DNA from: Butyrivibrio sp. VCD2006 | GTDB lineage: Bacteria > Bacillota > Clostridia > Lachnospirales > Lachnospiraceae | NCBI RefSeq assembly: GCF_000423925.1 | Contig: NZ_AUIX01000025.1 | Coordinates: forward strand, 30,333 to 94,332 | Direction of reading: 5' to 3' | Length of the DNA: 64,000 bases | Shown here: piece by piece, positions 1-8,246 of the stretch | How the letters are laid out: every line of letters starts with the position of its first letter | Numbering within the stretch: the first letter of the stretch is position 1 | Program-made: the position numbers and the translations under genes | The notes under the pieces: generated by a model | What the model was told of the DNA's origin: nothing | The model's input: only the letters and a program-made list of their open reading frames with translations | Database searches by the model: none

Positions 1-807
1 TTTAAGCAATTGTTTTCAAAATTTGCTGAAATATATTGGAACTTGATTCTTAAATACCATCTTAAGCAACAGTCCAAAAAGAAAACATATCTAGAGCAAA
101 TAATACATGATTCTGTTCATAAATATGCATTACCTGACGGAATACCATATGAAAGTTTAACAGATGACATGATGGATGATGTTTCATATCAAGTTAAGCA
201 AAAATGCAAAAAATATGTTATTGGGGCTTTGTTTGAAGATACTAAGAGATTATTTTATTCTTTTTCTAAGAAAGAAGAGAAGATTAAGATCAAACCAGAA
301 ATGTACACTTTTATATGTAAACATAAGGTGGCGATAGAAAAATTAAATTATTACGAGTGGGCAAGATTTCTAGAGCGCATAAATGAGAGTGGTGAAGCAG
401 ATCATTTGCTTAGTAAAATTGATGAAAGCGCTAAAAGAAGTAACCTGTCTTTCTACAGAGATATTCTTTTTCAGGAATTTGAGAATAAATGTTTTTATTG
501 CGGAAGGCCAGTTACGAAGGATTATGTTGAAGTGGATCATTTTATTCCGTGGTCATTTATCAAGGATGATCAGATATGGAATTTTGTGCTTGCCTGTCCA
601 GAATGTAATAGCAAAAAAAGAGATAAGCTAGCACAAGTGGGGTTTCTTAATAAGATATGTGAACGAAATGAGATTATGGTAGGGAAGAAACAAATTGATA
701 GTCCGGATATCTCGAAACGTATAAAAATGATTTATAACTGGGCACAGAAGAATGGATACGACAAGATTTGGACTCCAAGGAAAGTGGCTCTTTTAAATGA
801 TAGATAA
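1..807 (+). CDS. HNH endonuclease, 5'-truncated by the window edge
   Basis: The reading frame is open to the first base, so the N-terminus probably lies upstream; a TTG at 10 is the only start-like codon near the edge. The C-terminal third carries an HNH (beta-beta-alpha metal) nuclease fold: a CxxC pair (CFYC), then EVDHFIPWS with the central His, then CPECN followed by KKRDK, giving four zinc Cys and the catalytic His/Asn pattern. The N-terminal part has no recognised fold. HNH proteins of this shape are common in defence islands and cut DNA. The 3' end overlaps the next gene by 11 bases, suggesting co-translation with a methyltransferase. A restriction-modification pair is possible, but the methyltransferase looks more like a small-molecule enzyme. 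Confidence 0.8.
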   Translation, partial: FKQLFSKFAEIYWNLILKYHLKQQSKKKTYLEQIIHDSVHKYALPDGIPYESLTDDMMDDVSYQVKQKCKKYVIGALFEDTKRLFYSFSKKEEKIKIKPEMYTFICKHKVAIEKLNYYEWARFLERINESGEADHLLSKIDESAKRSNLSFYRDILFQEFENKCFYCGRPVTKDYVEVDHFIPWSFIKDDQIWNFVLACPECNSKKRDKLAQVGFLNKICERNEIMVGKKQIDSPDISKRIKMIYNWAQKNGYDKIWTPRKVALLNDR

Positions 808-1408
808 TAACGTGGAATACTATAACAAAAATGCTGATCTTTTTTTTGAAAGTTCAATAGATGCAGATATGTCAGATATGAGGGATCGCTTTCTTAAATT
901 TATTCCTGACGGGGGTAAACTTTTAGATGCAGGATGTGGATGTGGAAGAGATAGCAAGGCATTCCATGATGCAGGATATGAGGTGATTGCATTTGATGCT
1001 TCAGAAGAGATGTGTAAAATGGCATCAGCTTATATTGGTCGGAGTGTAAGAAACTTACGCTTTGAAGAGATTGATTATGATGGAATCTTTGATGGCGTTT
1101 GGGCATGCGCTTCTTTACTCCATGTTACTGAAGGTAATCTTCCTAATGTTATGGAAAGAATATATAGATCTTTAAAGCCAGGTGGGGTTCTATATGCTTC
1201 CTTTAAGTATGGTGAAGGGGTGTGTATACGCGGCGATAGATCATTTATTGATTTTGATGAGAAAAGCATAATTTCGTTACTTGTAAATGCAGGTTTTGCG
1301 GTACTGAGTGTGGAAATAGGGAATGATTCCAGAGTGGGAAGAGAGCAAGAAAAATGGGTGAATGCTATAGGGAAAAAGAAAATTGATGCAGCAATGAAAG
1401 ATAATTAG
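797..1408 (+). CDS. class I SAM-dependent methyltransferase
   Basis: A 203-residue Rossmann methyltransferase. Motif I is LLDAGCGCGRDS (about residues 41-52), followed by the acidic SAM-ribose residue in VIAFDAS, then a post-motif LLHV and LKPGGVLYASFKYG. These are typical of the methyltransferase 11/25 families that act on small molecules or proteins; no DNA-methylase signature (NPPY or DPPY) is present. It starts inside the end of the HNH gene (ATG at 797), so the two are probably one transcription unit. Its substrate is unknown. Small methyltransferases of this type often sit beside nucleases in accessory islands, but their role there is not established. Confidence 0.8.
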   Translation: MIDNNVEYYNKNADLFFESSIDADMSDMRDRFLKFIPDGGKLLDAGCGCGRDSKAFHDAGYEVIAFDASEEMCKMASAYIGRSVRNLRFEEIDYDGIFDGVWACASLLHVTEGNLPNVMERIYRSLKPGGVLYASFKYGEGVCIRGDRSFIDFDEKSIISLLVNAGFAVLSVEIGNDSRVGREQEKWVNAIGKKKIDAAMKDN

Positions 1409-1484
1409 GAACAGGTAATATAATTTGATGAAGAGTAGGAGTAAGGAATAGCAAAAAATGATGCAGGATATAGCAATTGTGACG

Positions 1485-1513
1485 TTGAAGCAATTTGTTA
1501 AGTCTTGTATAAT
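1485..1513 (+). promoter_or_regulatory. putative sigma-A promoter for the WYL operon
   Basis: TTGAAG (1485-1490) and TATAAT (1508-1513) are separated by exactly 17 bases in the 302-base gap between the methyltransferase and the first WYL gene. It would give a leader of about 190 bases. The rest of the gap shows no gene. Confidence 0.5.
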
Positions 1514-1710
1514 ATTTACAGTGTTCAGTATGAGATAGTTTTTTATGGGAATGCGGCATAGCTGCAATAATATATGCGAAAAGCATGATTGTTGAAGGAT
1601 AATAAACATCAGAATGGCTGAAAGCTGTTTTGGTGTTTTTTATTTTGCTTGTGTAAAGTATGGTTTTTAGCCTTTTGGTTAATGATTTATTGGGATTGGA
1701 GGGTGGTGTT

Positions 1711-2988
1711 ATGTCACTTAGCAATTCAAATTATCTCATAAGAGATTATGAGAATATTCGAGCAATCCTGCGCGATATCTATATCTATGGGTGTTTTTCC
1801 AAGGATGACTTTGTAGAAAAACTTGGCATCAGCAGTAGAAAGTATGATAAAGAGCAGCAGAGGATAAGTGCTTATTTGCCTGAAAACTTCATACAGAAAA
1901 GGCGAGTAGATAAGAAAGCAGTTCTCTATTGCACCTATCATGGTATGGAGGATAGCAGGAACTATCTTGCAGATACTTATAGAAACAAATCATTTACTGC
2001 GCTTGATATTATGGCATTCTTCTTTGTTCAGCAGCTGTTGGCTGAAACTGAGGAGATGACTGCAGGAGAAATCTTGGAAGCACTCCCTTCATTAAATGAT
2101 GATGCTGTATTTACTAAGGATAATTTAAGAGTAAAGCTTGATGAGTTGGTGGAAAAAGGCTTTATAACAACTACAAAGCGAGGAAGAAGCGTAAAGTACA
2201 GGCTGTGTAAGGACATCTGGGAAGACTTTTCTGATGAGGAGCTTTTAGATATTTTTAATTATCTTGAGTTTATGAAAAATGTTTCTCCTATCGGAATGCC
2301 ATATTTCTTCCTGCAGGATAAGCTGAAACTTTACCTAAAGAGTAGTAGGGATATAGATTCCTCTGATTACAAGGTGTTTAGTTTCAAGCATAATCATCTA
2401 TATAACATACTGGATAATGATGTTTTACTTGAAATACTGAAAGCAAAGCAGAAAAAAAGGCTTCTAAAGGTTACTTACAATAATAAGCAGAAGGAAAACA
2501 CTATTATTGTCGGAGAGATAATCCATGACAGCGTATATGGAAGGCAATATCTGCATTGCTATTTGCTTGAATCTAAGCGGACATCAGTAATCAGAATTGA
2601 TAGAATAGATGAAGCATCTGATATCGGGGATCTGGATGATAACGAAATCAGGATACAAGATGGGATGAGAAATTTTTCTGATTATTGTTGGTGTACTTCG
2701 TCAACGGAGTCGGGTCCTTCTGAGATTGTCATCCATTTTATGTTTGATGAAGAAAATGAGGGATATATCAAGAATAGAATCCTGAATGAAGGCCATGGAG
2801 GAGTGCTCACAAAAATAAGAGATGGTATTTATGAATATAGACTCAATATTGGAGATCCTGATGAAATGATTCCATGGATTAGGAGCTTTGGTCAGAGAGC
2901 AAAAGTTATTTCTAGTGGGGAGAGGAAAACAGAAGAAAAACTTAAAGATGATTGGAAGAGGGCGTTAGAAAAATATGATTCTCTTTGA
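1711..2988 (+). CDS. WYL-domain transcriptional regulator (long form)
   Basis: A 425-residue protein. The N-terminal half contains winged-helix-like segments (helix around FVEKLGISSRKY; second unit VKLDELVEKGFITTTKRGRSVKYRL). The C-terminal half carries a WYL domain from about residue 250 (LLKVTYNN, then YLHCYLLES and VIRIDRID) and a WCX-like tail ending PWIRSFGQRAKV. WYL proteins bind ligands or nucleic acid ends and often control defence operons. The ATG at 1711 is chosen because GGAGGGTGG precedes it; an upstream ATG at 1660 lacks such a site. The next WYL gene overlaps its end by 14 bases. It is likely a regulator of the large block downstream. Confidence 0.8.
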   Translation: MSLSNSNYLIRDYENIRAILRDIYIYGCFSKDDFVEKLGISSRKYDKEQQRISAYLPENFIQKRRVDKKAVLYCTYHGMEDSRNYLADTYRNKSFTALDIMAFFFVQQLLAETEEMTAGEILEALPSLNDDAVFTKDNLRVKLDELVEKGFITTTKRGRSVKYRLCKDIWEDFSDEELLDIFNYLEFMKNVSPIGMPYFFLQDKLKLYLKSSRDIDSSDYKVFSFKHNHLYNILDNDVLLEILKAKQKKRLLKVTYNNKQKENTIIVGEIIHDSVYGRQYLHCYLLESKRTSVIRIDRIDEASDIGDLDDNEIRIQDGMRNFSDYCWCTSSTESGPSEIVIHFMFDEENEGYIKNRILNEGHGGVLTKIRDGIYEYRLNIGDPDEMIPWIRSFGQRAKVISSGERKTEEKLKDDWKRALEKYDSL

Positions 2989-3943
2989 TGAAACAGAAAG
3001 TAAATATTATGAGTTGATAGCATACTTGCTTAGTGAAGGTGGTTCTCTTACGCATAATGATATAGCATGTATGATAGAGCAATGCTGTCCTGGAGAGACG
3101 GATTTTGAAGTGACAGAGGCTCTTTTCTCCAATACTGAAGGAGAAGAGATGATTTACATTAAGGAAGATGATGAATTTGTTCCAGCATTGGATAGCGCAT
3201 TTCCTGTGCGTAACAACAAGATTGAGCTGGAAACAACTGCATCGTTAGTGAACAGTCCTTATGTAAATCATTTTTTGTCTGCGAAAACAATTGAGAAGCT
3301 TCGAAAAGCTACTGCTACTATTGCTGCAGATTGGAGCCCTAATGATATCACTGTTAAGAATACATTTCTAGGTGGGGCTGCTTCATCTATTAAGTCCTAT
3401 AGCAGCATTATATCATCGATTGCTAAGGCTATCCGTGAGAAAAAGGGAATCCAATACGATTATATTCGTCCAGGTCGTATGCTTAAGAATAATGCGGTTG
3501 TATTTCCCGTTAAAATAGAATTCTCGCTTGTAAACGATAGATTCAGGGTCTGTGGCTATAATGAAGATGAGAAGCGATATGTGAAAATGAATTTGGATAG
3601 CATGCAGAACATAATGCTCTTAGATAAGCATCCAGATATTGATGTAACTGAAGGCTATTCGGAATTCATACATCATGAGACAAAGAAGATATTATTGGAT
3701 GTGGATCCAGTGCCGCATGTTATTGAGCGTTGCTTTAGGGTGTTCTCATATTATGATCGCAAGGCACGCTATGATAAGACAGGAAATAAATATAGGCTTG
3801 GAATATCATACCTTAAGGCCGATGAGAATGAGGTTATTAAGAATATTCTCTCTATGGGAAGTTATGTTGTAGTTCTGGAGCCAAGGACTATACAAAGGGA
3901 AGTTTATAACAGAATACAAGCAGCAAGTAAGCTGTATGAATAA
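2975..3943 (+). CDS. second WYL-like regulator
   Basis: A 322-residue protein starting inside the preceding WYL gene (ATG at 2975), so translation is probably coupled. The N-terminal 60 residues look like a divergent winged helix (LIAYLLSEGGSLTHNDIACM). A WYL-like segment lies around residues 147-215 (AIREKKGIQYDYIRP, then VKIEFSLVNDRFRVCGYN). The C-terminus ends in a WCX-like region (MGSYVVVLEP). Two adjacent, different-length WYL proteins suggest a heteromeric regulator. The assignment is by pattern and is weaker than for its neighbour. Confidence 0.65.
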   Translation: MILFDETESKYYELIAYLLSEGGSLTHNDIACMIEQCCPGETDFEVTEALFSNTEGEEMIYIKEDDEFVPALDSAFPVRNNKIELETTASLVNSPYVNHFLSAKTIEKLRKATATIAADWSPNDITVKNTFLGGAASSIKSYSSIISSIAKAIREKKGIQYDYIRPGRMLKNNAVVFPVKIEFSLVNDRFRVCGYNEDEKRYVKMNLDSMQNIMLLDKHPDIDVTEGYSEFIHHETKKILLDVDPVPHVIERCFRVFSYYDRKARYDKTGNKYRLGISYLKADENEVIKNILSMGSYVVVLEPRTIQREVYNRIQAASKLYE

Positions 3944-3961
3944 CAAAAGGATATTTTGCAG

Positions 3962-5176
3962 ATGGGAAAGAAAAATAAAGCTACAAAAACGGCGGACGTC
4001 AGTAAGAATAAAAAAAAGAATGTTTCTATAGTAATAAGTGGCAACACTAAAATTAGTAATTTTCTACCTGATTTTATAGATAGAAAAGCAGGGTATATTT
4101 ATAGCATATTAAATGGAAGAAAGATGGCACCTGAAAAATGTCCAGTATGTCAAAAAGATACAGAAAAATATGCTTTTGAAGGAATAGTTGCAAAAAAGAT
4201 TGTAAAGGTAAAAGGAGTAAAATGCCAACATTGTTTGACTTGTTATTTCGAGTATAAGACCTATCTGCAGTATTTTGGAGCGTTTAGAAAATTAGAAATA
4301 GTATATCCAGAGAGTTTGAAAGAGAAGAAAGAAGAATTACAGATATTACATAGTAAAGAGGTAAATTCCAATAGAAAAACAAGTAATGTGAGATCAGAAA
4401 TGCAGGATGAAATGTTGGAAAAGATAAAAGAAGGAGAGATTTCGCTACAAATTATACAAAGTATTTCATCGTATCCATCACTAATCCGTGAGCCATGGAT
4501 TCAGGAAAAAATTCTTGAAAATGCTAAAAAAGATGCAAGTTTTTCTGTATATTTTCCTTTTGTAGATTTAAACCAGGAAAATGCCAGAAGTTTTTTGAAT
4601 TCATTAACTGATGTGGCTGTAGTTTTTAGAATTATAAATAATAATCTCTGGGGTGTTGATGAAGGCGCAAAATATGAATTTAGTTACGAAGTGGAGGAAG
4701 TTCTGAAGTTAAAGAAGATGGGAAATGAATACAAAAATTCAAGATTGTATTCTTTTTTCAATTCACTGATTAACTTTCCATATAGTGCTTCTGATAAGGA
4801 AAAATTATTTTCTGGTTACTGGGATATGGTGCTGGAATTAGCTGATTTTTACAGAGGAAAGGATTTAGTTAATAAAATTATCATATCACTAAAGAGGCAT
4901 GGGTATGACATAAGAAGGTATGCAGCAAAACTGGAAGATAATCGTGAAATTAACGGGGACAGGATAAATGAAATTACGCATATTCTTTGCGATATACCTA
5001 AAAGCAATTATGCAAATCTCATTAAAGAAAAATACCAAGAAAGATTCGATATAAAAGCGGACATAACTAAGAAAGAAGAGCGTGAAATTGAAAATGTCAA
5101 TCCAGAAGATATATATATTGATGATTTTGGAAAGGAATTCGATTTTTCAGAACTTAAAGGATTTTTGGAACTGTGA
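3962..5176 (+). CDS. zinc-ribbon protein of unknown function
   Basis: A 404-residue protein. A basic N-terminus rich in Lys (first 25 residues) is followed by a four-Cys zinc ribbon: CPVC at about residues 61-64 and CQHC/CLTC at about 91-97. The remainder is mostly helical and charged, with no family I recognise; an acidic tail ends the protein. The ATG at 3962 is preceded by AAAAGGA; there is no competing start with a better site. It closes the regulator sub-operon, because a terminator overlaps its stop codon. It may be a nucleic-acid-binding accessory of the WYL pair, which is inference from position only. Confidence 0.55.
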   Translation: MGKKNKATKTADVSKNKKKNVSIVISGNTKISNFLPDFIDRKAGYIYSILNGRKMAPEKCPVCQKDTEKYAFEGIVAKKIVKVKGVKCQHCLTCYFEYKTYLQYFGAFRKLEIVYPESLKEKKEELQILHSKEVNSNRKTSNVRSEMQDEMLEKIKEGEISLQIIQSISSYPSLIREPWIQEKILENAKKDASFSVYFPFVDLNQENARSFLNSLTDVAVVFRIINNNLWGVDEGAKYEFSYEVEEVLKLKKMGNEYKNSRLYSFFNSLINFPYSASDKEKLFSGYWDMVLELADFYRGKDLVNKIIISLKRHGYDIRRYAAKLEDNREINGDRINEITHILCDIPKSNYANLIKEKYQERFDIKADITKKEEREIENVNPEDIYIDDFGKEFDFSELKGFLEL

Positions 5177-5202
5177 TGTGATAAGTTCGCACAGTTTTTT
5201 TA
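5168..5202 (+). terminator. intrinsic terminator between regulator and effector genes
   Basis: AACTGTG pairs with CACAGTT around a 14-base loop and is followed by a run of seven T. The stem starts inside the last codons of the zinc-ribbon gene. It separates the WYL/WYL/zinc-ribbon genes from the VWA-led operon. Confidence 0.65.
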
Positions 5203-5262
5203 CTGTCAACAAAAATGGTTTTTGATAGATTATAAACAGAAATATTACGAGCGAGGTGCAGC

Positions 5263-5973
5263 ATGGGGTTAAAGGATGTTGTTATAAAGGAAGCGAGACC
5301 ATTACCGGTTCTGCTGTTAGTAGATAATAGTGGAAGTATGGCAAATGAAAAGATAAACACTGTAAATGTGGCTCTTAAGGAGATGATTGCTGAGTTTAAT
5401 GGCATCAAGAATGCAAAGGGGAAGATCAGTGTTGGAATTATTACATTTGGTAATACGGTTGAAATAGTTCAGCCAATAAAAAAGATTGAGGAGACAATCG
5501 TTCCAGAATTCCAGGCGGCTGGAAAGACATGGATGGGAGAGGCAATTGACAAGGCTATTGATATGCTTGAAGACAGAAATCAGGTTCCTGAAAGAGCATA
5601 TACTCCTACAATAATCTTGCTTAGTGATGGATTGCCGTCTGATTGTCCAGGGAGGACTGATCCAAAGAACTATGATTTTTCACAGTGGGAGCCATTACAG
5701 AGGTTGCACTCAAGTGAAAGATTAAAGAAGTGTCCTAAACTGGCGCTTGGTATAGGTGATGGAACAAATTACAGAATGCTTAATGCGTTTATAAATAATC
5801 CTGAGGTTCCGGTAATAAAAGCAAATGACTTGGCGACAATCACAAAGTTTTTCCAATGGGTTACATATTCTATCAGTAAGAGATCTGTTAGTAGTAATCC
5901 AAATGAGCCAGTCATCGGAGATCCAAAGGAAATGTTTGGGGCAGATGAGGTGGAATACCTGCTCAGTTTGTAA
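5263..5973 (+). CDS. VWA-domain protein, TerY-like
   Basis: A 236-residue protein that is almost entirely one von Willebrand factor A domain. The MIDAS metal site is visible as DNSGS (residues 21-25), with a downstream Thr in KTWMGEA and Asp in LLSDGLPSD. TerY-type VWA proteins form the first member of the TerY-P triad with a PP2C phosphatase and a Ser/Thr kinase, and the next two genes are exactly those. It likely bridges or scaffolds proteins in a metal-dependent way. It starts 60 bases after the terminator, behind GCGAGGTG, and is separated from the phosphatase gene by 18 bases. Confidence 0.85.
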   Translation: MGLKDVVIKEARPLPVLLLVDNSGSMANEKINTVNVALKEMIAEFNGIKNAKGKISVGIITFGNTVEIVQPIKKIEETIVPEFQAAGKTWMGEAIDKAIDMLEDRNQVPERAYTPTIILLSDGLPSDCPGRTDPKNYDFSQWEPLQRLHSSERLKKCPKLALGIGDGTNYRMLNAFINNPEVPVIKANDLATITKFFQWVTYSISKRSVSSNPNEPVIGDPKEMFGADEVEYLLSL

Positions 5974-5991
5974 GAATAGGATAAGTAAGGA

Positions 5992-6753
5992 ATGAATCAA
6001 GATGTGAAATCTGTGGCGCTTGGAGATTATCAGATTGATATCGGTGGGTTATCACAGATAGGAGTTTATAAAAAAGTAAATCAGGATGCTTTTGCCATTG
6101 GAGTAGTACCTGAAAAACAGCTGGCATACGTTATTGTCGCTGATGGACTGGGTTCCTGCAAACATTCGGATAAGGGTTCTGCGAGGATTGTTGAAATTGT
6201 AGAGAATTGGATTGTCTATAAGCTACCAGAGTACGCTTTTATGAGTAATAATGTGGCAAATATATTAGCAAAGCGAATGGTACAGGAATGGAATGCTTCG
6301 TATGACGTGGAAGAAATAAGTGATTATGATTCGACAGTGCATTTTGCGGTTTTCTATAATGGAAGCCTTCTTATAGGTGGTGTCGGAGATGGAATGGCAT
6401 TACTTAGTTATGACTCATTTGTATGTAAGGACATCGTGAGCGGAGATGATCTTTTTAGTAATGTGACAAATTCTATGTGTTCAATAAATATCTCAGAATT
6501 GCTTTCTACAGAAGTTGTAGATAAGGACAATATTAAATCCAAAGCAATTATGATTTTAGCAACAGATGGAATAGCTGATGACCTTATTCCAGAGAAGAAA
6601 CTGACATTGCCAGGATATTTTCAAGAGACTATTGAAAATGATGGAGTAAAGGCATTGCAAAATGAGCTTGAGGAGTGGATAGGAGACTGGGCTACAGAAA
6701 ACCATAGTGATGACAAGACTATTTGTTATCTGTCTATAGAAAAGAGGATTTGA
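5992..6753 (+). CDS. PP2C-family protein phosphatase
   Basis: A 253-residue PP2C/SpoIIE-fold phosphatase. Metal-binding motifs are in order: KKVNQDAF near the N-terminus, VADGLGS (residues 43-49), GGVGDGMALL, ATDGIADD and SDDKT near the end. It lacks membrane segments, so it is cytosolic. In TerY-P modules this enzyme removes phosphate from targets of the partner kinase, and the kinase start codon overlaps this gene's stop (TGATG), which fits a fixed enzyme pair. Substrates are unknown. Confidence 0.85.
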   Translation: MNQDVKSVALGDYQIDIGGLSQIGVYKKVNQDAFAIGVVPEKQLAYVIVADGLGSCKHSDKGSARIVEIVENWIVYKLPEYAFMSNNVANILAKRMVQEWNASYDVEEISDYDSTVHFAVFYNGSLLIGGVGDGMALLSYDSFVCKDIVSGDDLFSNVTNSMCSINISELLSTEVVDKDNIKSKAIMILATDGIADDLIPEKKLTLPGYFQETIENDGVKALQNELEEWIGDWATENHSDDKTICYLSIEKRI

Positions 6754-8246
6754 TGGGTAGTGATAATGATCTTATTGGTCAGGTAATAAGAGATACGTGT
6801 GGCAGAGAATATCATATTACCGCTGTATTAAGTAAAGGCGGTCAGGGCGTTGTTTACAGAACATCTGAAGATTACCTGATCAAAATAAACACATCGATGG
6901 ATAAAGATAAATACGCTGAAAGGTATCGCTGGCTACAGAAAAAAGGCTCACAGCTTCCAAAGGAAACAAGAATTGCATTTCCGATTGCAATTTTGGAAGA
7001 ACCATATGTTGGTTATGTTATGAAAGAAGCCAAAGGGCATGTTTCTCTTAATGATTATGTAGAGAAGCCTGAAGAAATAGAAGATTTGTGGGATTGGTAT
7101 TTTAATGCAACAGGAGGACTGACTAAGAGATTGCAGATTGGTGGTCTTTTAGCAAAGAGCCTTAGATATTTGCATATTAATGGATATGCATATGTTGATA
7201 TCTCACCTAGTAATATCTTTGTTTCAAGAGATAAAAACAGCCTGGCTATAATTGATTCCGACAATATAACCTCTGGCGTTTACAATCCTTTGATTGATGG
7301 AACTAATTTTTATATGGCACCGGAAATTGCTAATAAAGCAGCGATTGCCAATTCTGTAACTGATACATATTCGTATGCTGTTTTGCTTTTTAAGATGCTA
7401 ACAACTTGTCATCCATTCATTGGAGACGAAGCTGAGGATGCTAATCCGGAGTGGGTTCAGGACTCAGTAGACAGGGGGAAGCTTGAATATATCGGTAATC
7501 CGAATAGCGATAAGAACAAGAACAGTAATTTTGAAAATACAAAAGTTTTTCTGACAGATGAGCTGTTGGAGCTTTTCAGGAGGACATTTGTAGATGGTAA
7601 GCTCGAAAGCTCAAGAAGACCTACACTTTTTGAGTTTATGAGGGCATGTGCTCATGCAAGAAACCATGTTATCCAGTGTGATAATCAGGATTGTGATGCA
7701 GAATACTATTACACAGGAAAAGACTGTAACTGTCCACTATGTGATGAACATATAAAAAAAGTATATTTGATTACAAGCAGGAATATGGTTAAAACACATG
7801 GAAAGATACTCATTCCTATAGATGCAGCTCCAGAGATGAAACCATTGGATGTTTACGATGATACAGTAGGAAGTATGGAAATCACTAAACAGATGAAGTA
7901 TATAAATCGGAGTTTTTTTGACGAAAATATTCCGTTAGAGTCAGATAATACATTAGCTGCTTTGGCAAGAACAAACGATGGAAAACTTGCAGTTATCAAT
8001 CTCTCTAATACAAAGATAAAATTGATTGATTCAACTATGACGAAATCTATAGAAGTAGTGCCATACAAAAAAGGAGTGAATAGCCCACCGATTATAGAGG
8101 ATGTTCCTGATAAACATTATTTGGTGCTGGATAAGAATATTGATATTACTACGGATGCTGAGTTTATTGACACAAAGCAAATAGAGAAATTTTATGGAAC
8201 AACAGAAATTAGTAAACTCATTTTAATCAAGCAGGAGGATCAATGA
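6753..8246 (+). CDS. Ser/Thr protein kinase with C-terminal zinc ribbon
   Basis: A 497-residue protein. The kinase domain fills the first 300 residues: glycine loop SKGGQGVVY (about 28-36), the VAIK-type lysine in YLIKIN, a catalytic loop VDISPSN (the usual HRDLKPEN is altered but Asp and Asn are kept), DSD in place of DFG, and APE. After the domain, four Cys (CDNQDC and CPLC, about 308-331) form a zinc ribbon, followed by a beta-rich tail. This is the third member of the TerY-P triad. The ATG at 6753 overlaps the phosphatase stop. The stop overlaps the start of the helicase gene, so helicase and triad are co-expressed. Confidence 0.85.
   Translation: MGSDNDLIGQVIRDTCGREYHITAVLSKGGQGVVYRTSEDYLIKINTSMDKDKYAERYRWLQKKGSQLPKETRIAFPIAILEEPYVGYVMKEAKGHVSLNDYVEKPEEIEDLWDWYFNATGGLTKRLQIGGLLAKSLRYLHINGYAYVDISPSNIFVSRDKNSLAIIDSDNITSGVYNPLIDGTNFYMAPEIANKAAIANSVTDTYSYAVLLFKMLTTCHPFIGDEAEDANPEWVQDSVDRGKLEYIGNPNSDKNKNSNFENTKVFLTDELLELFRRTFVDGKLESSRRPTLFEFMRACAHARNHVIQCDNQDCDAEYYYTGKDCNCPLCDEHIKKVYLITSRNMVKTHGKILIPIDAAPEMKPLDVYDDTVGSMEITKQMKYINRSFFDENIPLESDNTLAALARTNDGKLAVINLSNTKIKLIDSTMTKSIEVVPYKKGVNSPPIIEDVPDKHYLVLDKNIDITTDAEFIDTKQIEKFYGTTEISKLILIKQEDQ

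Noticed and set aside
797..1408. DNA methyltransferase partner of a type II restriction enzyme
   Set aside because: No NPPY/DPPY/SPPY catalytic motif or target-recognition region; the motif set is that of small-molecule methyltransferases.
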